A stretch of 64,000 bases of DNA from the NCBI RefSeq assembly GCF_001292625.1, contig NZ_LAJH01000013.1:124001-188000 (forward strand), in the 5' to 3' direction. The DNA is from Shimia sp. SK013. GTDB taxonomy: Bacteria; Pseudomonadota; Alphaproteobacteria; Rhodobacterales; Rhodobacteraceae. The notes beneath the pieces were generated by a model that ran no database searches, was not told where the DNA came from, and saw only the letters and a program-made list of their open reading frames with translations. Below are positions 1-8,272 of the stretch, one piece after another. Position 1 is the stretch's first letter, and every line of letters starts with the position of its first letter. Both the position numbers and the translations under genes were made by a program.

Positions 1-645
1 CAGTTCTAACTGCGCGTGCGCTGCTTCGACTTCGGGGGCATCCGCAAACTCGGCAGGTGCGCCGTTCAGCACGGCTTCGGCCTGATCCAAAGCGCCCATG
101 GCGATGTTGGCCCGCGCCAAGCCCGCAAAGGCCGCGACATTGTCGGTGTCTTGTTCCAGAATCGCAGCAAAGGTCTCACCTGCGTCCTCGGCTTGGCCCT
201 CGACCAGCATCTCTTCGGCTGCCGCCAATGCATCATCAAGCCCACCGTCGGGCATCTGCCCGCCACCGGCTTCAACCACTTTGGTGACAAACGCTTCAAT
301 CTCGCTGGGCGGCAATGCGCCCTGAAAACCGTCAATCGGCTGACCCTGATAAAACGCATAAACAGTCGGGATCGACTGAACCTGCATTTGGCCAGCAATG
401 CCCTGATTTTCGTCGACGTTGATCTTGGCCATCTTCACCGCGCCGCCAGCCGCCGTGACCGCTGCCTCAAGGGCTGGCCCCAACGTTTTGCACGGCCCGC
501 ACCATGGCGCCCAGAAATCCACGATCACTGGCACAGTCATCGAGACATCCACGACATCCGCCATGAAGGTTGCCTCGGAAACGTCTTTGATCAAATCGCT
601 GTCGGCCGGCGCTGCTGCACCGTTGCCTTGTCCAAGTTCAAGCAT
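1..645 (-). CDS. Thioredoxin-domain protein with TPR-like tail (YbbN/CnoX type), partial
   Basis: The reading frame starts with ATG at 645 and runs off the window start without a stop, so the C-terminus is missing (215 codons seen). Residues about 20-125 form a thioredoxin fold with the redox motif WCGPC (Cys49 and Cys52) preceded by VDFWAP and followed by a SIPT cis-proline segment. The remainder, rich in Ala, Glu and Leu, looks like tetratricopeptide helices. Thioredoxin plus TPR is the architecture of the YbbN/CnoX family, a cytosolic holdase and redox co-chaperone of the GroEL and DnaK systems. Most relatives are about 300 residues, so roughly a third may lie outside the window. It reads in the same direction as xthA, 53 bp from it. 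A plain thioredoxin is less likely given the long tail. Confidence 0.85.
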   Translation of the reverse strand, partial: MLELGQGNGAAAPADSDLIKDVSEATFMADVVDVSMTVPVIVDFWAPWCGPCKTLGPALEAAVTAAGGAVKMAKINVDENQGIAGQMQVQSIPTVYAFYQGQPIDGFQGALPPSEIEAFVTKVVEAGGGQMPDGGLDDALAAAEEMLVEGQAEDAGETFAAILEQDTDNVAAFAGLARANIAMGALDQAEAVLNGAPAEFADAPEVEAAHAQLEL

Positions 646-698
646 TGGAGTCGTCCTTTATATGCGTTGGTCCCTATATGAGGTCCCGCGTCGGAAAG

Positions 699-1487
699 TC
701 AAAGGTCAAAGGTCGCAAACACTGGCGCATGGTCACTGGGTTTTTCCCAGCCCCGCGCATCGCGCAAAACCCGGCTTGAATGCCCCGCATTGGAGATATC
801 ACCAGTCGCCCATACATGATCCAGCCGCCGCCCCTTGTCGGCTGCATCCCAATCCCGGGCGCGATAGCTCCACCAGCTATAAAGCTGTCCTTCAGGGACA
901 TCCTGTCGCGTGATATCAACCCATCCGCCCGCGTCCTGTGTCTCGGCCAGTGCTTCGACTTCAACCGGTGTATGGCTGACGATCTTCAGCAGCTTCTTGT
1001 GGTCCCACACATCGTCTTCGCGCGGCGCGATGTTCAAATCCCCGACAAGCACCGCCTTCTGCATCTTCTCACGGTGAAAATAGTCGCGCATATCGCTGAG
1101 ATAATCGAGCTTCTGGCCAAATTTCTCGTTCTTCTCGCGGTCCGGCACATCGCCGCCCGCTGGCACATAAAAATTGTGGACCGTCACACCGTTTTCCAGC
1201 TTGCCGGCGATATGACGCGCGTGGCCGAGGTCTGCAAAATCTTCCGCGCCGGCTTCAACCATCGGGAATTTCGACAGGATCGCGACACCGTTATAGCCCT
1301 TCTGCCCGCGCGCAACCATGTGCGTGTAGCCAAGCGCGGCAAATCCTTCGGTCGGGATCTTATCAACCGGGCTTTTGCACTCCTGCAAACACAACACATC
1401 CGGCGCTTCTTCTTGCAGCAGTTTAAGCACAATTGGCTCGCGCAAACGCACCGAATTGATGTTCCAGGTGGCAAGACTAAAGGACAT
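699..1487 (-). CDS. xthA: Exodeoxyribonuclease III
   Basis: This 262-residue protein covers the whole endonuclease/exonuclease/phosphatase fold and has the usual length for ExoIII. Visible catalytic elements are Asn10 (ATWNIN), Glu36 (LQECK), Asp150 and Asn152 (VGDLNIAP), the RRLDHVW segment near 221 and the terminal Asp252-His253 (SDHAP). The enzyme cleaves DNA at abasic sites and removes 3' blocking groups during base excision repair in the cytoplasm. It precedes the thioredoxin/TPR gene on the same strand and is separated from the upstream response-regulator gene by a strong terminator, so it probably has its own promoter between about 1488 and 1580. The family call is firm. Confidence 0.95.
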   Translation of the reverse strand: MSFSLATWNINSVRLREPIVLKLLQEEAPDVLCLQECKSPVDKIPTEGFAALGYTHMVARGQKGYNGVAILSKFPMVEAGAEDFADLGHARHIAGKLENGVTVHNFYVPAGGDVPDREKNEKFGQKLDYLSDMRDYFHREKMQKAVLVGDLNIAPREDDVWDHKKLLKIVSHTPVEVEALAETQDAGGWVDITRQDVPEGQLYSWWSYRARDWDAADKGRRLDHVWATGDISNAGHSSRVLRDARGWEKPSDHAPVFATFDL

Positions 1488-1580
1488 GAAAACTCTCCGC
1501 GCTGATACTGTTCGCGCACCCTACCCTTGCCCCTGACGCGATGCCAATGCCATTTCCTGCGCATTGGTGCACCGCCGCCC

Positions 1581-1610
1581 AAAAAAAAGACCCGAGCCGA
1601 GGCCCGGGTC
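1581..1610 (-). terminator. Rho-independent terminator (minus strand)
   Basis: Arms 1589-1598 and 1601-1610 form a ten-base GC-rich stem with one mismatch. On the minus strand the stem is followed by eight T residues (A-run at 1581-1588). It lies downstream of the response-regulator gene and upstream of xthA, so it should end the former's transcript. Confidence 0.85.
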
Positions 1611-1624
1611 AGTCCAACAGGGAG

Positions 1625-1664
1625 GTCATGTCATAACCCGGACATGGCGGGGTTCTCTCATGAC
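1625..1664. other. Nested inverted repeat in response-regulator to xthA gap
   Basis: Outer arms GTCATG (1625-1630) and CATGAC (1659-1664) enclose inner arms AACCC (1635-1639) and GGGTT (1650-1654). The structure sits between the response-regulator stop codon and the terminator at 1581-1610. It could be an RNA hairpin in the 3' untranslated region or an operator for xthA. No function can be assigned from sequence. Confidence 0.4.
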
Positions 1665-1745
1665 TCTGATATAGGAAGAATCTTACGGAATTCTTGCTTT
1701 ATCGGCGCCAAGGTTGTTCTTTTTTCTGTCACACTGGACACCTTT

Positions 1746-2432
1746 CTAGGCAACCAGCCGATATCCACCACTCTCCGTCACCAAAAGCCGCGCGTTGCTG
1801 GGATCGGGCTCGATCTTCTGGCGCAGGCGATAGATGTGTGTTTCAAGCGTGTGCGTTGTAACGCCAGCATTGTAGCCCCACACCTCATGTAGCAGCACAT
1901 CCCGCGCCACCACGCCGTCCGTGGACCGATACAGATACTTGAGGATGTTGGTCTCTTTCTCGGTCAGGCGGATTTTGCGCTCATCTTCAGTGATCAGCAT
2001 CTTCATCGCTGGCTTGAACGTATATGGACCAAGTACAAATACCGCGTCCTCAGATTGCTCATGCTGGCGCAGCTGCGCCCGAATGCGGGCCAACAGCACT
2101 GGGAATTTGAACGGTTTGGTCACGTAATCGTTGGCACCGCTATCAAGGCCCAAAATCGTGTCCGCGTCGCTGTCATGCCCCGTCAGCATCAGGATCGGGC
2201 TCTTGACCCCCTGCTTGCGCATCAGGCGACACAATTCGCGCCCGTCTGTGTCCGGCAGGCCCACATCAAGAATGATGATGTCATACAGGCCTTCTTTGAC
2301 GCGACTCATCGCCTCGACGCCATTTCCGGCCTCAAAGACATCAAAATCTTCGGTCATCACAAGCTGCTCTGACAGAGCCTCGCGCAGATCTTCATCATCA
2401 TCCACAAGCAGGATTTTCTTAAGCTGGGCCAT
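1746..2432 (-). CDS. OmpR/PhoB-type response regulator, apparently orphan
   Basis: The 228-residue protein has a receiver domain at residues 5-118 with the acidic pair Asp11/Asp12, phospho-acceptor Asp56 (IILDVG), Thr84 and Lys106 (VTKPF). A winged-helix DNA-binding domain follows at about 130-228, ending in the typical GGYRLVA strand. These features predict a phosphorylation-controlled DNA-binding transcription factor. No histidine kinase gene is adjacent, so it is an orphan locally. The very conserved-looking receiver and the orphan status resemble the alphaproteobacterial envelope regulator CenR, but I cannot confirm that assignment. It is transcribed divergently from ribA and ends before the terminator at 1581-1610. 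Confidence 0.9.
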   Translation of the reverse strand: MAQLKKILLVDDDEDLREALSEQLVMTEDFDVFEAGNGVEAMSRVKEGLYDIIILDVGLPDTDGRELCRLMRKQGVKSPILMLTGHDSDADTILGLDSGANDYVTKPFKFPVLLARIRAQLRQHEQSEDAVFVLGPYTFKPAMKMLITEDERKIRLTEKETNILKYLYRSTDGVVARDVLLHEVWGYNAGVTTHTLETHIYRLRQKIEPDPSNARLLVTESGGYRLVA

Positions 2433-2604
2433 CCGTATCCTCCACGTTCAATCTGTATCACTTTGTTGTTCACGACATGTATACGAACGAAAGCCGCAAC
2501 AAGATTTGCTGCAATTGCCTCACGGCCTCGTGTTTCTGTGACGTCAAATGTTTCATCTTGCGACAAAGGCAGCTAAATGTGATGCGCTAAGCCGCGAGGA
2601 CCCC

Positions 2605-3696
2605 ATGAGTTTTTCTCCCGATATCGTCGAACGTCTGGCCCGCGCCAGAGCTGACCTGCGCATGGGTGTGCCTATTGTGCTGACCGGCAACGGCACGGCG
2701 ATTATCCTAATGGCTGTTGAAACGCTGGACCGCGCCCGCCTTGCGGATTTGCGGGCTTTGGGCGGCGCGCCCTTGTTGGTGATCACTGGCCGTCGGGCCG
2801 AAACGCTTAAGGCGCGAGCCTATGATGGCGACATTGCCCGCGTTCATCTGCCCAGTGATGCCGACCTGAACTGGCTACGCGGCATCGCTGATCCCGCCGA
2901 CGACCTCATGCGCCCGATGAAAGGCCCGCTGCAAACCGAACGTGAGGGGGATGCCGACTTGCACCGCGCCGCCGTCAAATTGGTGAAGTCGGCGCAACTT
3001 TTGCCCGCAGCTTTGTCTCTGCCTCTCCCAAACGCTGGCGCCTTTGCTCTGGAACACGGCCTCACCGTGATCCCAGCCGACCTCGCGGCGCCACATCTGA
3101 CGGCCACAAGCCCTTTGCACCCTGTCGTGCACGCCCGCTTGCCGATTTCTGCGGCTGACGCGGGTCGTCTGCACATCTTCCGGCCCGAAGACGGCGGCGA
3201 AGAACACTATGCCATCGAGGTCGGCCGGCCACCCCGCGACAAACCCGTGCTCGCGCGTTTGCACTCCGCCTGTTTCACCGGCGACGTGCTTGGATCTCTG
3301 AAATGCGATTGCGGCCCACAACTCAACGCCGCTTTGATGCAAATGGGGGCCGCTGGCGCAGGCGTGTTGCTTTATCTCAACCAAGAAGGTCGCGGCATTG
3401 GCCTCGCCAACAAAATGCGCGCCTACTCGCTGCAGGATCAGGGCTTTGATACCGTTGAGGCCAACCACCGCCTCGGTTTTGAGGATGACGAGCGCGATTT
3501 CCGCATTGGCGCCAAAATCCTCGCGGAAATGGGGTTTTCATCGGTGCGACTGCTCACCAACAATCCCCGCAAGATCGAGATGATGGAAAACGCGGGCGTC
3601 TCTGTCGCAGAACGCGTCGCGCTCAAGGTCGGCGAAAACGCCCACAACCGCGCCTACCTCGCCACCAAAGCCAACAAATCAGGCCACATGCTGTGA
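2605..3696 (+). CDS. ribA: GTP cyclohydrolase II with degenerate RibB-like N-terminal domain
   Basis: I chose ATG 2605 because a GAGGA ribosome-binding site lies just upstream; an in-frame extension to 2548 lacks one. The C-terminal half (about 180-363) is GTP cyclohydrolase II: zinc ligands Cys223, Cys234 and Cys236, the NQEGRGIGL active-site strand at 259-267, and the TNNPRK segment at 318-323. It opens GTP in the first step of riboflavin synthesis. Residues 1-175 have the length and general look of a DHBP synthase (RibB) domain but lack the acidic DDE and EGD signature at its active site, so this half is probably not catalytic. The next gene overlaps by 4 bp, implying co-translation. Confidence 0.9.
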   Translation: MSFSPDIVERLARARADLRMGVPIVLTGNGTAIILMAVETLDRARLADLRALGGAPLLVITGRRAETLKARAYDGDIARVHLPSDADLNWLRGIADPADDLMRPMKGPLQTEREGDADLHRAAVKLVKSAQLLPAALSLPLPNAGAFALEHGLTVIPADLAAPHLTATSPLHPVVHARLPISAADAGRLHIFRPEDGGEEHYAIEVGRPPRDKPVLARLHSACFTGDVLGSLKCDCGPQLNAALMQMGAAGAGVLLYLNQEGRGIGLANKMRAYSLQDQGFDTVEANHRLGFEDDERDFRIGAKILAEMGFSSVRLLTNNPRKIEMMENAGVSVAERVALKVGENAHNRAYLATKANKSGHML

Positions 3697-4187
3697 GTCC
3701 CTTCGACCTTGTGCTTACAAAGCGCGGGGTGCGCTACATGAGCCGCTATTTTCCCTGCACCATCGGCAAGGGTGGCCTGCAGTCAGACAAACGCGAAGGT
3801 GACGGCGCCACTCCGCGTGGCACCCATCGTATCACTGGTTTGCTCTATCGCGCCGACCGCCTCGCCTCACCCGCACCGTGGGCACACCCCATCGGCAAGG
3901 ACGACCTCTGGTCAGACGCGTCAGGCGACACCGCCTACAACCACCATGTCCGCGCACCCTACGCGCCAAGCCACGAACGCCTGCGCCGAGCTGATCCTTT
4001 GTATGACATGATTCTGCTCACCGATTGGAACTGGCCTGACGCGCAGCCGGGCAAAGGCTCGGCGATTTTCCTGCACAGCTGGCGACGTCGCGGGGCCCCA
4101 ACGGAGGGCTGCATCGCCTTTCGTCGGGATCACATGAAAATCATTGCGGCGCACGCCGGTCCCGGCACGCGCCTGATTGTGCGCTAA
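3693..4187 (+). CDS. L,D-transpeptidase (YkuD) family protein
   Basis: The GTG start at 3693 overlaps the ribA stop by four bases. The 164-residue protein carries the YkuD signature near its C-terminus: His128 (FLHSW), then Gly139-Cys140 (TEGCIAF), Cys140 being the nucleophile. Earlier blocks GDGATPRGTH and the YNHHV segment also fit the family. L,D-transpeptidases make 3-3 crosslinks in peptidoglycan or attach lipoproteins to it in the periplasm. I see no N-terminal signal peptide, so either the start is wrong, export is atypical, or the protein acts in the cytoplasm. Pairing with ribA looks like an arrangement of convenience. It converges on the next gene with a three-base gap. Confidence 0.85.
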   Translation: MSPFDLVLTKRGVRYMSRYFPCTIGKGGLQSDKREGDGATPRGTHRITGLLYRADRLASPAPWAHPIGKDDLWSDASGDTAYNHHVRAPYAPSHERLRRADPLYDMILLTDWNWPDAQPGKGSAIFLHSWRRRGAPTEGCIAFRRDHMKIIAAHAGPGTRLIVR

Positions 4188-4190
4188 GGC

Positions 4191-4583
4191 TCACTCAGGG
4201 TACTTGCGTGCCGCTTTGGCCTTTCCAACCACCTTGCCATCCGCCCGTGCTGTCGCGGTCCACTCATAGGTATGTGTGCCGCTCGGTGGACAAGGGCTTT
4301 TGTATTTGAACGTCCCCGCAGCCACGCGACCATCCTGCGATATCTTCAGCTTCTTGCTGCCACCATGGTTATAGTTCGGCACGTCCAGATCCTTGATCTT
4401 GAACTGCACGGTGGTTGTCCCTGCTGGCAGACCTGTCACGACAAACTCAGGATTACCAACGGTGTTTGGGCGCCCGGTGGTACAGGACTTAATGCCTCCC
4501 CAATTGGCAAAAGAGATCTTGAATTCGGCGGCTGCGGGGACTGCCCACAGCGCCACAAAAATTGCTCCGATAAAAAGACGCAT
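4191..4583 (-). CDS. Small secreted protein, divergent PEBP (YbhB/YbcL)-like, copy 1
   Basis: The start chosen is ATG 4583, which opens directly on a signal peptide of about 21 residues ending VPAAAE; the longer frame to 4694 adds sequence without export features. The mature part contains a GLPAGTTT turn, a KDLDVPNYNHGG stretch and a SPCPPSGTHTYEW strand, which recall phosphatidylethanolamine-binding/YbhB proteins in order and spacing. It is shorter than a normal PEBP (about 110 mature residues) and its ligand pocket is incomplete. Two cysteines could form a disulfide in the periplasm. The next upstream gene on this strand is a clear paralogue, so this is a tandem duplication. Function unknown. 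Confidence 0.7.
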   Translation of the reverse strand: MRLFIGAIFVALWAVPAAAEFKISFANWGGIKSCTTGRPNTVGNPEFVVTGLPAGTTTVQFKIKDLDVPNYNHGGSKKLKISQDGRVAAGTFKYKSPCPPSGTHTYEWTATARADGKVVGKAKAARKYPE

Positions 4584-4724
4584 TCCTAAAAACTCCACTA
4601 GAGACGATACACTCAGAGTATGACCGCTTTTTTTGTATACCAATGACAATTTCGGCGAGAGCTCAATTCCCTCCAAGGCGCCACCACCTCGCAAAACCTT
4701 GCGCGAGAAACATCCTGCGCCCTC

Positions 4725-5120
4725 TTACTCCGGATACTTGCGCCTTGCCTTCGCGTTGCCGCTGATCCGGTTTCCCGCCCGCGCCGTGGCCTTCCACTCA
4801 TAGGTATTTGCGCCATTCACCGGACATGGACCCCGATAGTTAAACGTGCCTGCAGGGATGCGTCCGTCAGCCGGAACCGGCAATCGTTTGCTCGCCCCGC
4901 GATTGGCAGCCGGCACGTTCAGGTTCTTGAAATAGAACTGCACCGTCGTCGTTCCAGCCGGAATATCCGTCAAATAGAACTCGGGATTGGGAACCGACTT
5001 CGGATTACCGTTGTTGCAAAACGGGATATCCCCCCAACCGTCAAACCGCAGGGAAAACTCTGCGGACGCCATTCCAGCGCTTACACAAAGGGACAAAACA
5101 GCAAAAAGAAAACGCATCAT
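4725..5120 (-). CDS. Small secreted protein, divergent PEBP-like, copy 2
   Basis: This 131-residue protein has a Sec signal peptide (residues 1-20, ending AGMASA) and shares with its neighbour the blocks NPEF, IPAGTTTVQF, GTFNYRGPCP, NTYEWKATARA and the identical terminus ARRKYPE. The start has an AGGAG four bases upstream; a second ATG follows immediately and could also serve. The same conserved cysteines are present. Because both copies keep their signal peptide and core motifs, both are probably functional. It is separated from copy 1 by about 140 bp and transcribed in the same direction, perhaps as one unit. Ligand and role are unknown. Confidence 0.7.
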   Translation of the reverse strand: MMRFLFAVLSLCVSAGMASAEFSLRFDGWGDIPFCNNGNPKSVPNPEFYLTDIPAGTTTVQFYFKNLNVPAANRGASKRLPVPADGRIPAGTFNYRGPCPVNGANTYEWKATARAGNRISGNAKARRKYPE

Positions 5121-5191
5121 AAAACTCCTGAAACAATGGGGCCGTGTCTAAGTGTTGCATAGACCCCGCCACTGCTCAAAGAGGCGCTTCA

Positions 5192-5848
5192 TCACGTTTG
5201 CGTCGGACGCTCTCCAAAGATCGCTGACCCCACACGCACATGCGTCGCGCCCAGCGCCACAGCCCGCTCAAAATCGCCGCTCATGCCCATGCTGAGCCCG
5301 TCTAGCCCGTTGCGTGCCGCCATCTTGGCGAGCAGGGCAAAATGCAGCGAGGCTTCCTCGTCTACCGGTGGGATGCACATCAGGCCCACAATCGGCAACT
5401 CCAACGCGCGGCACTCCGCGACAAATCCATCCAAATCTTGTGGCAGCACACCCGCCTTCTGCGGCTCTTCACCTGTATTCACCTGAACAAAAAGATCGGG
5501 ACACGTACCCATTTCCTGCGCCAATCGTGCCAGCGTCTTGGCCAACTTTGGACGGTCCAGCGAATGGATCACATCAAACAACTCGATCGCTTGGCGGGCT
5601 TTGTTGGACTGCAGCGGCCCCAACAAATGCACCGAAACGCCCTCGTAAGTCTCTTTGAAGCTAGGCCACTTGCTTGCCGCTTCCTGCACCTGGTTCTCAC
5701 CAAACACCCGATGCCCGTCTGCAAGCACCTCCGCCACCCGCGCGTCGGGCTGTCGCTTGCTGACGGCGATCAACTGCGTCGCGCCCACCGCGCGGTCCGC
5801 ATCTGCTTCAGCCTTGTGAATAAGTGCGGTGATTTCGGCAAGCGACAT
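5192..5848 (-). CDS. yggS: YggS/PLPBP family pyridoxal-phosphate homeostasis protein
   Basis: ATG 5848 is preceded by GAGGAG at good spacing; a longer frame to 5893 has no such site. The 218-residue protein matches the alanine-racemase N-terminal TIM-barrel family in one domain: Lys31 in AVSK is the residue that binds pyridoxal phosphate, followed by FGENQVQE, HLLGPLQSNK, VNTGEEPQKAG, LMCIPP, LSMGMSGDFE and VRVGSAIFG, all in family order. Members bind PLP without known catalysis and buffer vitamin B6 and amino-acid pools in the cytoplasm. The Cys in LMCIPP replaces the more usual Thr. It stands alone between the PEBP-like pair and the porins. Confidence 0.93.
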   Translation of the reverse strand: MSLAEITALIHKAEADADRAVGATQLIAVSKRQPDARVAEVLADGHRVFGENQVQEAASKWPSFKETYEGVSVHLLGPLQSNKARQAIELFDVIHSLDRPKLAKTLARLAQEMGTCPDLFVQVNTGEEPQKAGVLPQDLDGFVAECRALELPIVGLMCIPPVDEEASLHFALLAKMAARNGLDGLSMGMSGDFERAVALGATHVRVGSAIFGERPTQT

Positions 5849-5945
5849 AATGGGCTCCTCAGACAGGGTGTGACGTGTATCTGCGCCCCGCAAACAACAC
5901 CATTGCCGCCCAAAAGAAAAGCCTCTGCACCCGCTCTTTCAATGC

Positions 5946-5970
5946 AAAAAGGCAGAGCCGAAGCCCTGCC
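5946..5970 (-). terminator. Porin 1 terminator with UUCG loop
   Basis: On the minus strand an eight-base stem (one G-U pair) closes a TTCG tetraloop within 5951-5970 and is followed by five T residues (5946-5950). It lies 30 bp after the stop of the first porin gene. Confidence 0.85.
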
Positions 5971-5999
5971 TTTCGCTATGTGTTTTGATCAAGAACCGA

Positions 6000-6881
6000 T
6001 CAGAATTGGAAACGCACACCAAGGTCGGCAAGCGTGGCGCCCAGCTCGTTGCCGTGCACAGCTCCCGCAAGAACCGCGCCGCCCAGAGAGTGTGTGAAGC
6101 CCAGCCCCCAAAGAGTGTCAGTGCCGCTTTCGTCATCCGCCACAAAGGCCGTGATGTCGGTGCCGGACCCAACCTGAACAGTGCCGTGCAGGCGCCATTT
6201 GTCGGTGCCGTCGTTGTCACCGTAACCAGCGCCAACGCTAAAGTTGCCAAATTCGGCGCCACCGATCAGCAGCAGTTTTTCGTCAATCGCGAGAGGACCG
6301 TCCTGATAAGCACCAGACACAAACCAGTTGCTGCCTTCATAAGCCAGAACCAGAGCGGTCAACTCAGTCGAGGAACCGTAGCTCAGGTGGCCCATAAAGC
6401 CGCTGTTGGAATAGATGACTTCAGCACCGTTTGAACCACCACCAGCAGAGCTGAAGGCGTCATAGTTGCCGCCGGTGCGGTTTGTGACCGCAACCGCTGT
6501 CGGGTCATTAAAGGCCGTCAGGCCAATTTCGCCGTCATACAGGCCGGGCATTTCTTCGATCGCACCCTCGATGTTGCCTGTTGCGAATTCAAAATTGCCA
6601 ACGCGCAGACCAACACGTGGTGCCGAAACACCGGAAGGTGACGTGGCACTAATACCTTCGTTTTCGCCACGAACGCGAACGCGTGCAAAGAACTCAATGC
6701 CCGTGTCGGCTTGAACCGACCCATCGATGTTCAGTGTGAAACGGTTGTGGAGCTTAACCTCATTCGCTGCGGAGTCGTCATAAACGACACCAAAACGGGC
6801 CGAGCCGCCAAAGTTGATCTCTGCTGCCGCAACGCCTGCGGACAGAACCAGAGCTGTCGATGTAAGGAGGAGATGTTTCAT
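6000..6881 (-). CDS. Outer-membrane porin (Rhodobacter type), paralogue 1
   Basis: A 293-residue protein with a Sec signal peptide (residues 1-20, ending GVAAA) and a mature chain starting EINFGGSARFG. It alternates short amphipathic strands and ends VRFQF, the C-terminal aromatic signature recognised by the BAM complex for outer-membrane barrels. Shared porin blocks are RFTLNIDGS, GIEFFARVR, GVSAPRVG, MPGLYDGEIGLT, AEVIYSN and the terminal LWGLGF. It should form a general diffusion channel for small solutes. It is the last of three tandem paralogues; each has its own promoter region and terminator, so they may be expressed separately. Confidence 0.93.
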   Translation of the reverse strand: MKHLLLTSTALVLSAGVAAAEINFGGSARFGVVYDDSAANEVKLHNRFTLNIDGSVQADTGIEFFARVRVRGENEGISATSPSGVSAPRVGLRVGNFEFATGNIEGAIEEMPGLYDGEIGLTAFNDPTAVAVTNRTGGNYDAFSSAGGGSNGAEVIYSNSGFMGHLSYGSSTELTALVLAYEGSNWFVSGAYQDGPLAIDEKLLLIGGAEFGNFSVGAGYGDNDGTDKWRLHGTVQVGSGTDITAFVADDESGTDTLWGLGFTHSLGGAVLAGAVHGNELGATLADLGVRFQF

Positions 6882-6977
6882 GGGGAATCCAATAATCTGG
6901 GGAGTTCAAAGGAGTTCTTTTGATGAAGACATACTCTCAAAATACGTGCCCTGAGACAACGACCCAAATGCTGCAGG

Positions 6978-6997
6978 TGCAAAGATGTTGTGCAAAG
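6978..6997. promoter_or_regulatory. Direct repeat TGCAAAG upstream of porin 1
   Basis: TGCAAAG occurs at 6978-6984 and again at 6991-6997, a 13-bp period, about 100 bp upstream of the porin 1 start. A related inverted motif lies upstream of porin 2. This may be a regulator site, but seven bases twice is weak evidence. Confidence 0.3.
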
Positions 6998-7002
6998 GCC
7001 AC

Positions 7003-7030
7003 AAAAAAGGGGCAGGCCAAGGCCTACCCC
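7003..7030 (-). terminator. Porin 2 terminator
   Basis: Arms 7009-7018 and 7021-7030 form a ten-base stem (one G-U pair in the minus-strand RNA) with a two-base gap, followed on the minus strand by six T residues. It begins about 20 bp after the porin 2 stop codon. Confidence 0.85.
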
Positions 7031-7051
7031 AATCTCGAAATGTTGCGTTGA

Positions 7052-7942
7052 TCAGAAGGAGAAACGCACACCCAAATCGGCTTGGTTTTCGCCGTCTTCG
7101 TCGCCGACAACACCGCCAACGAGCTCTGCACCACCGAGGTCATGCACAAAGCCCAGACCCCACATGGTTTTGCTGGATGCGATGTCTTCATCAGCAACAA
7201 AGGCTGTCACGGCTGTACCGGAACCGACACGAGCGGTGCCGCTCAGACGCCATTTGTCGACGCCGTCGTTGTCGCCGTAGCCGACGCCGATGTCATAGTT
7301 GTTGGCGATTGTGACGCCAGCGGTCAGCAACGTTTTGTCTTCGCCAACCATGCCGCCGTCTTGGTAACCGGCTGCAACGAACCATGTGTCGGCGGTGTAA
7401 GCCACGTTCACAGCGGTGCGTTCGCTGGTCGCGCTGTGGGACATGTGACCCGAGAACGCGCCGTTGGAGTACAGCACTTCTGCACCGTTAGCACCACCAC
7501 CAGTGGAGGAGAACGAATCCCAGTCGTAATCGTTGGCGGAGGTAAGAGCCACAGCGTTAAGGTCGCCCAATGCGGTCAGACCCACTTCGCCGTCGTACAG
7601 GCCGGGCATTTCTTCGATCGCACCAAGGATGTTGCCCACTGCAACTTCCACACCATTGTAGCGCATCCCCACGCGCGGAGCAGATACGCCACTGTCGTGG
7701 GAGCCGCTTGTGTCGTTGGTTTCGCTCTGGATACGGATACGCGCGAAGAACTCGAGACCGGAATCGGTTTCGGTGGTCGCGTCGATGTTCAACCGGAAAC
7801 GGGTGTGAACGTTAAAATCGTCAGTTGCGGCAGTGGAGTCGTAGAGACCACCAAAGCGAGCTTCGCCGGAGAAGGTGATGTCCGCCGCGGCAACGCCAGC
7901 CGACAGTGCAAGCGCCGTAGAGGCGAGGAGTAGGTTTTTCAT
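7052..7942 (-). CDS. Outer-membrane porin (Rhodobacter type), paralogue 2
   Basis: ATG 7942 follows a GGAAG ribosome-binding site and opens on the signal peptide (ends GVAAA); the longer frame to 8014 only adds non-signal sequence. The 296-residue protein ends VRFSF and has the same blocks as its neighbours: RFRLNID, GLEFFARIR, GVSAPRVG, MPGLYDGEVGLT, AEVLYSN and MWGLGF. Loop regions differ, for example the constriction-loop area around residues 130-160, so permeability may differ between paralogues. Located in the outer membrane. It is preceded by about 330 bp of non-coding DNA, which probably contains its promoter and regulatory sites. Confidence 0.93.
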   Translation of the reverse strand: MKNLLLASTALALSAGVAAADITFSGEARFGGLYDSTAATDDFNVHTRFRLNIDATTETDSGLEFFARIRIQSETNDTSGSHDSGVSAPRVGMRYNGVEVAVGNILGAIEEMPGLYDGEVGLTALGDLNAVALTSANDYDWDSFSSTGGGANGAEVLYSNGAFSGHMSHSATSERTAVNVAYTADTWFVAAGYQDGGMVGEDKTLLTAGVTIANNYDIGVGYGDNDGVDKWRLSGTARVGSGTAVTAFVADEDIASSKTMWGLGFVHDLGGAELVGGVVGDEDGENQADLGVRFSF

Positions 7943-8272
7943 AACACTTCCTAATAGATTTGGTGTCACGCACTCGCCGGGGTATTCCGACTGCGTGTGC
8001 CGCTCTATTTGCAACGATTTAGGGGGCCTTCAATCGCCTTCTCGTGCAGGAAGGGTCGCCTACGATCTGATCGGCGGAAAGTGGATCAGACAGTCGGCAG
8101 GACTTCGCCACAATTTGCCAAAACCTGCGGCAAATGTCCGATATCCCACATTTTTGTCCTTAATTCCAATGAACCTGAGATCTCCGACTCAGATCGAAAA
8201 GTGACCCGCCTCTCCCGTCGTCCGCACTCTTTGCCTGCGCACTCGGGGTTTCCGACTCACCCACCGGACAAA
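7943..8272. other. Porin 2 upstream region, no gene seen
   Basis: No credible coding region was found here. The stretch lies between the porin 2 start and the porin 3 terminator and presumably holds the porin 2 promoter. The only feature I can single out is the inverted repeat at 8113-8135. Confidence 0.5.
8113..8135. promoter_or_regulatory. Inverted repeat ATTTGCC-N9-GGCAAAT, candidate operator
   Basis: Perfect seven-base arms at 8113-8119 and 8129-8135 are centred about 180 bp upstream of the porin 2 start codon. The GCAAA core recalls the direct repeat upstream of porin 1. The cognate regulator is unknown. Confidence 0.4.

Noticed and set aside
780-1505. Long plus-strand open frame of 241 codons
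   Set aside because: It lies exactly opposite xthA and has no family features or ribosome-binding site; high GC makes such shadows common.
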